From Galaxea fascicularis (lineage: Eukaryota > Cnidaria > Anthozoa > Scleractinia > Euphylliidae), in assembly GCA_948470475.1 (NCBI GenBank), contig OX419337.1, positions 5,100,708 to 5,164,707 on the forward strand: DNA of 64,000 nucleotides, in the 5' to 3' direction. Position 1 is the stretch's first letter; every line of letters starts with the position of its first letter. The notes under the pieces are model-generated. The model ran no database searches. It worked only from the letters and a program-made list of their open reading frames with translations, and was not told the origin of the DNA. A program made the translations under genes and the position numbers. Below are positions 22,920-34,700 of this stretch, in pieces.

Positions 22920-23512
22920 AATCTACTTTTGCCAAAAAGGTAAAGATGAAAAAAATGGGGGGGGGGGGGGGGGTCACCGTTTTCGTTTTCGAGATAAGGT
23001 GCATTTTTAGAAGCTTGTGTTATTTTAACACGTTTTTAGCTTAACGCACTGTCAGGAATAAAAAAAGCTACATTAGTGAAATTGAGATCTAGTAAACGTA
23101 CTCAATTCAACAGAACTAACAAAACTAAATAAACTTTTGCAGCTGATGTCTTTTTCTGAGGTGAAATAGACCTTGAAAAACGATGCATATCAGTCTAAGA
23201 AGGAATACTTCGGTCGCACGAGAGCATAAAATGCGAAATATTTGTAACTTCTCACGTACACATTTTTTTAATAGACAAAATCAATAAACGAAGTGATCTA
23301 CAAGAGAGTAAATTCGCCACGAACTTCTCAAAGCAATTGTTTATTCGCACTGTCACGCATTGTGTGACATTTCCGAGAGGACCTAGGCCCACAACTATAC
23401 CATGATGCCACACGCTTTCACGTTCCATTCTTGTGGAAAATTTTTGCGCCTTTAGCGGGCATTCTTTGTTGATGTTTCATGGGCTTTTACAAAACAAAAA
23501 AAGTCGGTGCGA

Positions 23513-23545
<33 letters not shown>

Positions 23546-23736
23546 TACGAACGTCCCTAAAAGCACATATAGCATGCTGCCGGCGCCAAGCGCTGCAAAC
23601 GCGCGCGAGCAAGTCGCGATTGGTATTTGGTTTTGCTTCTCATTGGTTCACAAAGTAGCGTGAGTTTTGCTGGCCAATCAGAGAGCGAAGAAATACTTAA
23701 CGTATCGCCTAGAATTATAAAAAAAAATAGAGTCCC

Positions 23737-24327
23737 GGCGTTATTAACCGATGAGATTCAATCCTCGGAGAACTAATCGATATTAATCGATAATCTTTAG
23801 ATAATTAAAGTAGACAGATAATAAATATTGATAATCGATCACTAATCGATAGTCACACCAACCGATGACCATCGATGAACTTTGTTTGGATCGACTGCTC
23901 TTATAGAATTCTTTCGAAGTAAAAATCCCGGGAAATATTCGTGTACCTTCTTCAAGCTGAATTTAGCAATGGGGACCAGTATGATTTCAACGAGACTGAA
24001 CTCAAAGATTCAATCGATGAATGATGAATCATGTTAAACGATGTGATGGAGTGTTTTCACGCGACGGCACGGCAGCCATGTTGGTGTCCCTAACCAAAGA
24101 AACGGCGGCCATATGTTGGTGTCCCAAACTAAACCCTGGGAATTACATTCTATTTTTATGCAAATAATTTCTTTTGTTTTGGTAAACCAATTTGGCTGAA
24201 AGTCTCTCTATTACGACCATTGATTGCTAGTTGATGAATCATTGATCACCAATCGATTAATTAATATCAATTATTATGGACTAATATCCTTTTTCATCGA
24301 CTATTGGTTTCATCGATAAATAACGCC
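23737..24327. repeat. ATCGAT-rich miniature element
   Basis: Both ends start with GGCGTTATTxAxCxGATGA in inverted orientation. The subterminal regions hold many ATCGAT motifs. The middle has a local duplication around GCCATGTTGGTGTCCC and its variant. The pattern fits a non-autonomous DNA transposon with subterminal binding sites. Confidence 0.55.
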
Positions 24328-24544
24328 ATGCTAAAATTTAAATGAAGACTCGTTCCATGCATCCTCACGGTATTTGCCGGTTAACCGTGGTTCACCTATC
24401 GTCCGCCCGGTTTTTTTTTTTCATTTTGGGTGAAATTTTCTTTTGTATGCTTTTGGCTTTTTTAAGATTGCTTTCCACCGCTGGAAACAATCATTTTGCA
24501 GAATATCAGCGTTGAACAACGTTTGGGGAAAGAGAAGTATACGC

Positions 24545-24604
24545 CTTGGTTAATTTTAATCTTAGATTAAGCTTAAATTAATCAGCTATCGAACAACTGG
24601 GCCT
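24545..24604. repeat. End fragment of the repeat family at 463-690
   Basis: It ends in ATCAGCTATCGAACAACTGGGCC, the inverted form of the left end at 463. The other end was not found close by. Confidence 0.4.
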
Positions 24605-24847
24605 ATAGTTTACTTTAAGCTTAATGTAGGGTTGTGCCCCTTGTATATTGTTTAGTATCATGACCCGACTAGAATACTTAACCTCGAGCTAAGACCACTG
24701 ACATGGAAGGAGCAAGCAGTTCGTTCTTGGCCAAAATTAACTGAAGGAGGACTAGACGGCCTTATTTTCCGAGCGAATGATAACGATGGCAACGACGATA
24801 CGCGACGTTCCCGCCATCGAAATAATATAAGCCCCGAAGTGCTTCAT

Positions 24848-27670
24848 TCAGTTCACTGTATACGCCAGTACTTCGCTTATGCTACTAATTTCCACCTCAT
24901 CAGATTTATTCGTTTCTTTTCTTTCAGTTTGTTTCGAATCAGCTTTACTACCGGCGGGTTCATTTTCTTTCAGTTCAGCTCCGGTTGCCAAGTTCCCATT
25001 TGAGGCACCGAAGTTCACGTGACCAATGCCTCGGTTCACATAGACGCAGTTTCCTGAGGCCGTGGCCTGATCAAATGATGGATCCGGATGTGTAACGGAG
25101 TTGCCATTTGTTTCGTGACTGGTTGCTCTGGAATTTCTTTCCGATCTAAGGAATATGATGTATAGTTTAGGGATAAAAAGACATCCCATGCACGCAAATG
25201 CAGCGACAAACAGCGTAAACGCTATAACTAGTATTCTATTACTTCCCACCACATAGCGGTATGTTGGAATAAATGCCGCGAGAAGTATACACAGCGCGAG
25301 AGTGGAGAAACTTATCGACTTCGCTTCGTTGAAATTGTCTGGGATATGTCTCTCACGGAAGGCTAGAAGCGTTGCCAGCACAAGAATGGCAATTGGGTAA
25401 CATGCTGCGATGATGTGAGAAGCAGGAAAGCTTTCGTAACACTCGAGGAGGCGAGTGCTGTCTTCCTGGTTCTGAAAACGAGCCACGGATAGCGAGGTTG
25501 CCTGCCACACGATGATGAAAATAATTTGTGGCAAGAGAAGCACTCCAACCTCCAGTAGTTGCAGACGTGTCATGTGCGTTTCAGAAAATCGAGAGAGTGC
25601 CATCTTGAGTAACCGAGTCACTGATTTTGTCTTGGCGAGAAAAAACGCAGCATAAAAGAAAAATATTAGGAGTAACACCACGCTTACTGTCATGCATGAA
25701 GCGTCGGTCGGTTTTTTGGTGACTTGTATAATGGTTACGATAAAGGACAGGTACAGTGTAATAAAAAACAAGATAAGCATACAAGGGCTTGAGTCACTAA
25801 CAACTGGTGTGTTCCGCTGTTGGATAAAAACAGCCGCCACCAGTGTTAGAAGAACCATATCGAGACAGCTGATAGTTAGTATAGCTATACCGGCGGGGTC
25901 CGAATACTTGAGATAAACCACCTTCCGCAAGATGCACTGCGTTCGCTCAGCGTTGGCATAATGAGTTTCATTACAGGCTGTGCAGGTGGCAGAACCCGAG
26001 GAAAAGCTAACTTTCCCTTTGTCGCATTTTTGACAGTTCCAGCAGCATTCGGATTGGCCAACTACTCTCTCACCAGCTTGACACTTGCGAAAACATGTTG
26101 ACACAGGCCTTTGTCCAGAGTTCCATTGGATCAAACTTTGGTTGACACTGAAGCTCGTTTTGGTTCCGTTTTTGTTCCAGTGACCCACGTCAATGTATCG
26201 TAAGTGTTTTTCATTGCTCAGCTGTAGGTTTCTAATTACGTAATCGCTGGCTGTTCGTTCACCATCTTTGTCAAAGTTGACGCGGTTGTAATCGAAACCT
26301 TGGAAATTGACCTCCGACGCGTATTCGAACAGTGCCTCTGGAGTTATCGGCAAACTTGTATTTGGAATGCACTTTGGCGTCTTGCAAGTTAAAATATTAT
26401 GCACTGCATAAGCAATAACATACACTGCATCGATGACATTAGCAACAAAATCCGTAGCAATTTCGTGGCCCTTGGGGAGTTTCGCGTCAGGGTTACATGT
26501 TTTCATGGACTGTAAAGGATTTTGTGGATTTTGTGGATTTTGTGAAGCCGAACATTGCAAACTTTCCTCTAAGAATCTTGTAAACCATGAATTATTTTGC
26601 GCATTTTGAATCGACAAACCTCGCATAAACGTCTCAAACTCTTTCACTTGTTTGGATCTTATCGAAAAGCTAAATAATCCTCTAAGAACAGTTCTGCTAA
26701 CGTTCAGATTAGAAAGTTCAGAATTGATTGAATTCCAGCCGTCACTTGTTACCCATGTCCGATCTGTTATCTTGAATTGTTCCGCCCGTTTCAGCAATCG
26801 TTCTCCCTCCTCAAGGTAGCTGAACACGATCACAACTTTTGCTCGCTCCGTGGCTTGTAGTTTAGATATAGTATCGTCAATTTGCCGATCAGAGTTTGGG
26901 GAACCGAATGCGATGAACACGTCGTTGGCGATGCAAACGCTCAAGTTTTTGGTAGCCACTTTAAATGCTGCAGCTCCCATTTTGCCATAGTCATCATCGC
27001 TGGCAATTAAAAACACATAATTCCAGTGAAAATGGCGTACGAACTCAGCCATGGCTTGAGCTTGGAATTCGTCCGAAGGAACAGTTCGAAGAAACGAACT
27101 GTATCGAGTTTTATCACCGAGAATACGGCTGGTTGAAGCATAGCTAATCTGGGGAATGCCATACAAACCTAGTAACCTTGCCACAGGGATTGATATCCAC
27201 GATGCAGCTGGGCCGACAACTGCTGATATTCGTTTATCTTCGCGCTGGTTATCTCTGCCTTTGGAACAGCAGTCCTCCTGCGATCTGCAAACTGAATTTG
27301 GCCGATATTTCGACACGATCTGGATGGCGAAACGCATTGATGTAGGGATGCTTTGGCAAGTGTTTTCGATTTCGTAGCCAATGGTTTTGCCGTACAAAAT
27401 TGAAGAGTCGTTGTTGATTTTATCGACTGCGTAGATCATAGCCATCATCCATGTTACCCCTGTGGTATCCAAACGCTCGCACTTTCCTCCGTCTCGAGAT
27501 GTAATTGGAAATAAACCCTTCAACATGATGTCTCCATCTTTGCGTATCCACTGGTGTGTGTCGCTTTTCTTGATGGATTGCTGATATGCAAACGAAAGAA
27601 GCAAACCGAAGAATATTACGCTTACACTTGCCGTTAAGTGACACACGTCGAATAGAGCTAACTTCGCCAT
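24848..27670 (-). CDS. Class C G-protein-coupled receptor (mGluR/CaSR-like), intronless
   Basis: The 940-residue receptor is complete in one exon. The order is signal peptide (about 8-30), Venus-flytrap ligand domain, nine-cysteine domain (CFRKCQAGERVVGQSECC to CTACNETHY), seven membrane helices from about residue 575 (starting VVYLKYSDPAGIAILTI), and a Ser/Glu-rich cytoplasmic tail ending AYTVN. Aligned with CaSR and mGluR, the amino-acid pocket keeps Ser (GPAAS), Thr (YASTS), Asp (VPSDEF), Tyr (DDDYG) and Asp (SDGW). The position of mGluR1 Arg78 is Trp, as in CaSR. The loop PDNFNEAKSISF and tail PKLYIIFLRSERN are class C typical. The TM6 toggle Trp is Leu (CILLAAFIP). The ligand is probably an alpha-amino acid, but glutamate itself is doubtful. 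Confidence 0.93.
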   Translation of the reverse strand: MAKLALFDVCHLTASVSVIFFGLLLSFAYQQSIKKSDTHQWIRKDGDIMLKGLFPITSRDGGKCERLDTTGVTWMMAMIYAVDKINNDSSILYGKTIGYEIENTCQSIPTSMRFAIQIVSKYRPNSVCRSQEDCCSKGRDNQREDKRISAVVGPAASWISIPVARLLGLYGIPQISYASTSRILGDKTRYSSFLRTVPSDEFQAQAMAEFVRHFHWNYVFLIASDDDYGKMGAAAFKVATKNLSVCIANDVFIAFGSPNSDRQIDDTISKLQATERAKVVIVFSYLEEGERLLKRAEQFKITDRTWVTSDGWNSINSELSNLNVSRTVLRGLFSFSIRSKQVKEFETFMRGLSIQNAQNNSWFTRFLEESLQCSASQNPQNPQNPLQSMKTCNPDAKLPKGHEIATDFVANVIDAVYVIAYAVHNILTCKTPKCIPNTSLPITPEALFEYASEVNFQGFDYNRVNFDKDGERTASDYVIRNLQLSNEKHLRYIDVGHWNKNGTKTSFSVNQSLIQWNSGQRPVSTCFRKCQAGERVVGQSECCWNCQKCDKGKVSFSSGSATCTACNETHYANAERTQCILRKVVYLKYSDPAGIAILTISCLDMVLLTLVAAVFIQQRNTPVVSDSSPCMLILFFITLYLSFIVTIIQVTKKPTDASCMTVSVVLLLIFFFYAAFFLAKTKSVTRLLKMALSRFSETHMTRLQLLEVGVLLLPQIIFIIVWQATSLSVARFQNQEDSTRLLECYESFPASHIIAACYPIAILVLATLLAFRERHIPDNFNEAKSISFSTLALCILLAAFIPTYRYVVGSNRILVIAFTLFVAAFACMGCLFIPKLYIIFLRSERNSRATSHETNGNSVTHPDPSFDQATASGNCVYVNRGIGHVNFGASNGNLATGAELKENEPAGSKADSKQTERKETNKSDEVEISSISEVLAYTVN

Positions 27671-29493
27671 TAAAGGTTTTTCAAAAAGAATTTCATAAAA
27701 ATAGAAACAATTTGCTTAAGTCATGGAAGAGTTGTTCAATGAATCTTTCCTTGGCTTCCTTGCTAAATCAGCTGTCACGAGCCATGACTACAAACAATGG
27801 GCACGCACACAGTCAGGAGGTTCAATCGATAAAAATATACAGCTGTCAATTCGGGAATGGTGAACGACCGCCTATAATGTTTTTTTGTCACACGCAATTG
27901 CCCTAACAATTGAAAAAGTGTAACTTATAACGAAAAGACTGCCATAATATTTGATATTTCGCCGAAAGTTCTTCGGTTCGTTTTGTTCCTGTCAGTAGTA
28001 TGACTAATTAAAATCCGAATTTAGATAGGGAAAAATTCATTGCTTTTAGAAAAACAAACTTTTCTGTGTCAACATCAATGAAATGATGTCGATGTTTTCT
28101 TGACTACCTGAAGGTAAATACAAGCTACGGATGCCCTTTTTTTTATCTAGACAGACTTGTTTGCAGCTTTGCATGTGGTAAATTACGCCAAAATACACAG
28201 AAAGTTTGTTAGATGACAAACATGTAGTCTTTTCTAAAATGGAAATTGCGAAATGTGATGCAGTCATTTTTTGAGACGAGGCAATTTTTATTTTCATTAT
28301 ACCAATAGTATCCACTGGTGACGAGGCAATTTTTATTTTCATTATACAAAGAGTCGGTAAGGCACTCGGTGTGTGCTGAAATGGTGCCAAAATGGAGTTG
28401 TATTCGTTGGTGCAGACACTCTCATCTTCGTATCGAGATTGATAGCAGGCTGTGCAGCAAAGAAGTAGCTCTAATACGAAGTGTCTATAAACAAATAGTG
28501 TCTGGGAAGTTATTAAAACCAGCAAACGATTTGAAATTCAAATTTCTCTCGACAAATTAGGTAAATAAAATAATAACAAAGATAGCATGAGATCTGAATT
28601 TGACCTCTTTGTTGTTTAGAAGTCAACAGCAAGCCTGTAACAAGAATTCTATCAAAAAGCCGAGCGACGGTGGATGAACGGATAAATTCCTGTCTCCCAC
28701 TCCGTTCCCCTCGCGGCCTCGCCGGTCGCTCGTGCCTGACAAAACCGCCAGCTACGCAAGCAGCTGGCCCTCTCCAAGGTTTGGCCCTTGAGAAAAGAGA
28801 GGGAAAACGGGAGACAATTTGAATGCAGATTGAAACTTTTTTTGTAATAGGAATAATATCCGCCCTGGTAGAGAATCTTAAAAGTGATTTATTAAAGAAA
28901 AACTGAGAGCCACGAGAATCAGTCCTCTTTCTCCTTTCGCCGTGCGGCAACTTATAAAACAAAAACATGGAACAAAAGGAATCATCGCTCAAAAAAAAAA
29001 TGCTTGCTCGCTTCTAGGAGTTGTAAAGAATTTCAAACACCCACTCGACCTGCTATCCCGCTTAAGCCCTGACATCAGCATGCATATTCTCTTAACTGGT
29101 CTTCTCGTATTTCTTATACCACTAGTTGGGAGAATTTGGTCAAACATCAAGTTATTTGAGGTTTGATGATCATTTCCTTTATTCTCATAACCTGTGTGTC
29201 AGCTGAAATGGTGATACTTCAAGTGTAAGTAGAAAGTAGGCTCTTCATAGTCACTGTTAGGGCTTAAAGTATTGATGTGCTCTACTCGACCTGTCTTGCT
29301 TAATGAGATCAGAGAAGAAGGGACTGTGAGCCTCTCAAACGCTAGGGGTGGACTTAAATTTGCCTTTCTCGCGTAACGCTATAGTTCATAGCTCTGATAA
29401 TCCATGGCAATTTTTCTGGACAATTCAGCCCAAGAAGGAAGGGCGCAATGAGGTTAACCCTTTGGTTTCCTACTTTCGTTAGCTTTCACAGTT
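27671..29493. other. Intergenic upstream of the minus-strand GPCR
   Basis: No gene is recognised. A 28-base segment (GACGAGGCAATTTTTATTTT and eight more bases) occurs twice, at about 28275 and 28320. A small inverted-ended repeat is at 28684-28820. No clear TATA box was found for the receptor. Confidence 0.4.
28684..28820. repeat. Small inverted-ended GC-rich repeat
   Basis: Ends AAATTCCTGTCTCCC and GGGAGACAATTT are inverted and imperfect. The interior is unusually GC-rich for the window. Confidence 0.4.
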
Positions 29494-31603
29494 AATATAT
29501 ATATTTAGGCAAGCCTAAAAGCGGAGCTCCACAATTATTTCCTCAATATTAGCATTTACATATAAACTAATATGGCAATGCCACAGGACTTGAGCCATGA
29601 CTCCAGTAAGGACTTCTCTATATTGTGATTACATATTTTTACTGTTTTGCTGCAGAACCAAAGCCACCATTCAATCAAGTGCAAACGTAGATTTTCGAAA
29701 TATCACCGGGCTTTGTTTCACAGGAACTATATGATTATGATGAGCAAAAACGATTAACAAACTTTTCTTCATCAAAGTTTAATTACATCTGATTACATTT
29801 TGATACAAGTGGTAAAAATCACTTAACTAGGTTAACAGTTCTAGTGTCCCACTATTAAACCAACTTCACAATCGACATGTATCGGTGACATTTTAATCTA
29901 TCAAAAAATATTTTACAGCGAAAGTGCGATAAAACCTCAAAGTGAGCTCTCTTCGACACCGCCCATAAAAGAACAAAAGTACTTTGCTCGCCTTGTTTTG
30001 AACATTTTATTGTGTTATTCTTGTGATCTATTACATGCAGTAAAGACGATAGAAAGTGCCGTAGATGTCCTTTTTACAATAACATGGAAAAACGTTGAGC
30101 GAAATCGACTTTACTTTTCATTGAGAAAAGTGACTGCGACAGACTGATCGAGCATACTATTTTAACCAGGAATCAACTCAGGTGATCAACTGCAATTATC
30201 GAGTGATGTTGAGAATCGTTTTTTTCTTGACTTCGATCACTTACAAATATTGTAAACAACAAACCTTGACTACAAGCCGTGGGTGGTATTATTTTTGACA
30301 TCACTGTTAATGATAACATCTGACTCAGGATTTCTGAAAAACATTTTTCAGCCGTAAACATTGAACAAAGGACGAAGTTTTTACTGCAATAGCCTTAAAA
30401 AATCTGGGATTTTTCAACTAACAACGAGAATTGCTTTTGATGGACAACAAATTGCTGGCATTTCCAATGCTGCAGCTGTTAAAAATCGTGTTTATATTTG
30501 GCAATGAGTTGTTGATTACTCTTTTGCGAGTTTCCAATAATGTCAACAAAGCGAAGCCGAGGATATAAACCGTCCGGACTTCGCTTGGCTTTTCTTCAAC
30601 CAATTCTTTGCCCAAAAAAAATGAGCGACAGCAGGGAAAACGAAGAGTTTTAGGCTCCAAAATAAAATATTGGCCCGAAAATATGCATTTGGAAAAAAGA
30701 CGAGCGTTTTTAGTCCATCCAAACAACATGAAAACAACAAAAGGTATAAAGAAAACAAAGAACGATGCCAGCGAATGTTTCTTCGGCGTTCCTTGTAGAA
30801 ATTGGAAAACTAAGACAAGTAACAAACATAACTCGTAGTCACAGAGACAACTCACCATATGTGATATAAAAGACACAACAGGAATACTAACCTGCGGACA
30901 GTTTAAGTCAGTCAACAATCACTCCGAACGCAGAGCTAAAGCAGAAGCCGTCAGTTCACACAAAAGTAATACGTATTCATTTGCTAAGCAGATACAAATC
31001 CTTATCCGGCCTTGAAGTTTTTCACCGTCACTTTGTTTTACTTCCCATGTCTACCAAGGAAGCTTCTTCAATTAAGGATTTTTAGCGGCAAAACCATCCA
31101 GTTTAATCCACAGCAAAAGTGAGCAATAGAAGACAGCGCCTGCATGATTAAAACCCTGCCAAACCACACGATCTTTTCTCTCGCAGATCCGTAAACTATA
31201 AAATAGCAAAGCCAGGCAATCCAATTTGCTGCTCGTAACATCCAAAGGCTGATTCTCATCGGTTTAAACAAAAAACGAACTGAGAAGTAGTCAAGATAGG
31301 CGGCAAATTATTTATAGGACGGAGATCTGTTGATCCTGGCGAAAACTTACGCCTCGTTTTGGCTTGGCTTGAGCCTGCGATCGAATTGAAAACGAGTACC
31401 TGGTCAGCGGTCAACTTCAAAAAAACAGCTGACCTCGACAGCTCATAACTTGAGCCCGCAATATGGTCACGTGATACTGGTCAGCGGATACGTTGTTTTG
31501 ACAGGTGTCAATTGACGTCGACATGGATGTCTAATATCAAAGATGTCGGCAGTAAACTAGATGGTCAGCTGGCCGGTCAGCTGGAGTATGGCCGCCATTT
31601 TGG

Positions 31604-31637
<34 letters not shown>

Positions 31638-31707
31638 GGGTATTATTAATTATTGTGCGACGTCGTCGTCGTCGGTCGCGCCCACGAGCAATACCGCTAG
31701 CCAAGAT

Positions 31708-31739
<32 letters not shown>

Positions 31740-31787
31740 AGGTATGGGGCTCCGCTTTGCGGCCCTTCGGGCCGCTGGAGCTCCGCT
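29494..31787 (-). mobile_element. Large interspersed repeat, copy 2
   Basis: This is the inverted counterpart of 14448-16236. On the plus strand it begins TATATATTTAGGCAAGCCT and AGCGGAGCTCC, and ends GGAGCTCCGCT, an exact 11-base inverted pair (29520-29530 and 31777-31787). It has about 370 bases absent from copy 1 near 31302-31675, including a (TTA)n tract and TGGTCAGCTG-type motifs. A minus-strand frame at 30418-30918 (166 codons) has hydrophobic segments (CLLLVLVFQFL, FVFFIPFVVFMLFGW). Another at 31068-31271 is partly conserved in copy 1. Product unknown. Confidence 0.7.
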
Positions 31788-34700
31788 ATTAAGGAAGCCA
31801 TTACTTTTTATGACTTTATTTTCTTCATTGTTATTTGTTCTGTTAGGAAAAGGCTGTAAAAGTTGTTTTTTTAAGCAAAGACACAAAGGCCAGACCAGGA
31901 ACTGCCCCCCCTTTAATCTTTGCGATCCGTGTATGGTTTCTTTAACGCCCCACAAAGCACAAATATATCATGAGCAGGGGGTGTGAGACTGGATCTACGG
32001 TTTAACGTCCATATCCGAGAAGTCTAGAAAGTCGAACCATATGCAGATGTCATAATTGCGACCAGAGTATAATTTCTCAAAACATTATTACTACTTATAT
32101 AAAGAAAAAGGTCGTAAGAATAAAGGCAATGATAACAAAGTCTCTTCTTTTCATTTACATGAATACATCGTGAGGGTACTGTTTGTTAGGTTTAATTAAA
32201 TGCAAAGTTAAAAGAGATCATATATTAACCAAAAGACTAGAACACGTTTGCATAAGAGTAGAAATAAGTTGAGCATTATATAGGCGAAAGAAAACTTGGT
32301 TTGAAGGTCAGATATTATTGCTACTCGACTGGTGCAGCCTCTTATTGAATTGATAAGGTTTTTTTAATTTTCGGCGCTGATGATGAAATTGATCCCAGCA
32401 CCCGTCTATCCCTAATGGGGTTTCAGCGGCTTTGTGTCGGAACAAAAACATTGCTGGAAAATTATTAAACATTTTGGACACTAAAACTGATTTGGATTCA
32501 TAAGTTTTGGGTCTTCTTCCGCATTTTGCCGGGTTAAAGTAATCAGCAAGTTTTGAGTAAAGGTGCGTCGCTTTGATCCTGTCTACATTTTCCTCTCGTC
32601 CGGCCCCATTCAGGAAGGATTGGGGCTTCAGCTTTACGCCAACGGAAAGATAGATCAAGGTAAGAGCTTTAATTGCAGTTGAACTGTTTTGGTTGCTGTT
32701 TGCTTTCTTCTATGTAAAATTTACCTGATGAAGGAATCCTTTTCTTTTGTGAGCGGAGCGTCACTGGAAAAACAAAATAGATTTAATCTTGCTAAATTTT
32801 TAAAAGAAATTAGCACTAAAATTGAGTGGAGAAGGTAACTGAAAGTCATGTTATTCAAAGTCGCAAATCGTAATTAATGAATAGTGGAATGGATTTCTAA
32901 TAGTGTAGACGGAGAATGTCGACCATAAAATCTGAAGAAAAAAAACATAGAGAACCTGTTGTAAAAAAACAAGGTAGGTGATAAAGAGTCTTGTTCTGTC
33001 GATAGGAGCATTTGGTATATCTGGTGACTAAATTAACATTACATTTGGAGAGAAAAGCTACGCAGTCTATATCTACGTTATACGTGACGTTTAAAGAGAA
33101 TATAGCTTGTACCGATTAAGACTCATGCGGCGAGAATAGTCACGGAGATTAAATGCATCTCAAATCACTGAAATATTTATCTGATTTTTATGATGTTTTG
33201 CAGCGCTGTGATGTCCATACTAAGATGTTTCGGCGTCTTGAATTCGATGAACGCAAGGGTGGTCATGAATGATTTCCAAAATATACGGGTAACCCTGGAG
33301 AGACAGGAACACGTAAAATCTCAGGAAAGTAATCTACGACTGGGTCATCAAAGTCTGAGATCTTGGTAATTTGCAAGTGTTTTTTTATCCGAAATTTCTA
33401 AGAGGGGTAATGGATAATACAGAAAAACAATCGTAAAATTTTTAGGACTAGACAAGTGTATCAGGAAAGAATAGCGCGACAAGAAAATTTACGACTTAAC
33501 TATAAACACTAAAAAAATCATCGAAAGTGGATAATTAGTTTTTCCATAATTCAAAACTTAATTAAACGAGCTTGATCCGTTGCGAATTCTGCATAACTAG
33601 AATTAACATTGGTTCTTTTTCAAAAATTTCTGTGATTGGATAATTGTTTAATTTCGAATAATTTCTATTACATACCGAAATCATATTTTCTGCGTTTCAT
33701 TGATGTATTGATGCTTTTGGTTAGGTTTATTTAGTTCTTCGAAAACAAAATAAACAAGTTTTAGTTTAAGGGGGTGGGGGGGGGGGGGGGTGGGTGGTGG
33801 AGTTAGTTGATAGAAGGACGGGAACAAGTACCGGATACCCGCCCCGATTTAGTCATCTAAAAGTGAATTGATAATAACATACGGAATAATCTCCACTTTA
33901 TGTCGACCTTAATAAATCATATTTTTCTGCGTCTCATTAATGCATTATCACTTGAATTTGCGATGTTTTTTGGTGAGGTTTAGCGCTTCAAAAACAAAAT
34001 ACATATTTTTTAGGTTGAGGCGGGAAAGGGGCTGCACAGAGTATCCGCCCAAATTAGTTAATCAGTTTAGCATCTTTTGACACAGAGCGACTGACTTATA
34101 AACGTTGCGATCGTTCCTAAACTTTAGTACGACGTTTTTCAGTTTATGTACTCGGTGCTTCGATATCAGTAAGATCATACAGTGAAAGCCATTCAAATTT
34201 CGATTTATTTCCTTTTTTTAGAAAAAATGTTTAAACTTTAAAATCTTTCATTTGAAAGATCTATAATTGTTAATTTAAACGTCTCTGGCAATTTCAAAAT
34301 GTCTACTCATGGGTACTGGCAGCTAAAGAGCAAAACAAATCAACTTTGACTGTATGCAGATCAACAAAAGTAAACGAAATTTAATATCTTTATCGGAACC
34401 TGTCCATGCAGCCTTAGTTAATGCAAAATTACTATTCATCACAATTTACCCTTGAAAAAGACAAAATAAGTCAATAACAGCCGGAATAGCTACTCCGTTA
34501 GCTGCTTTTATAAAGTTGAGTTATATATAGGACGATTCTAGAAACCCAAATTGAGGAGATTAATGAAACGGATGCTGGTAATGATCCACTCATTGTTATA
34601 TGAACAAAGCAAACCAATTAAAATCGTTCTTCAGTTTTAATGAAACATCTAATTTCTTTGCAGAGTCACTTTTGTCTTCATTAATCATTTAAAAATCTAT

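Larger units (their letters stand above)
19644..24847. other. Intergenic, repeats only
   Basis: No gene is recognised over 5.2 kb. Contents are a foldback at 22622-22797, a guanine run at about 22956-22972, an ATCGAT-rich repeat at 23737-24327 and a short repeat end at 24545-24604. Open frames here are under 100 codons and lack motifs. Confidence 0.5.

Noticed and set aside
28513..28992. 159-codon open frame, minus strand
   Set aside because: It runs through a GC-rich inverted-ended repeat and low-complexity flanks and has no domain.
32308..32658. 116-codon open frame, minus strand
   Set aside because: No recognisable family, no splice context and no second copy in the window.
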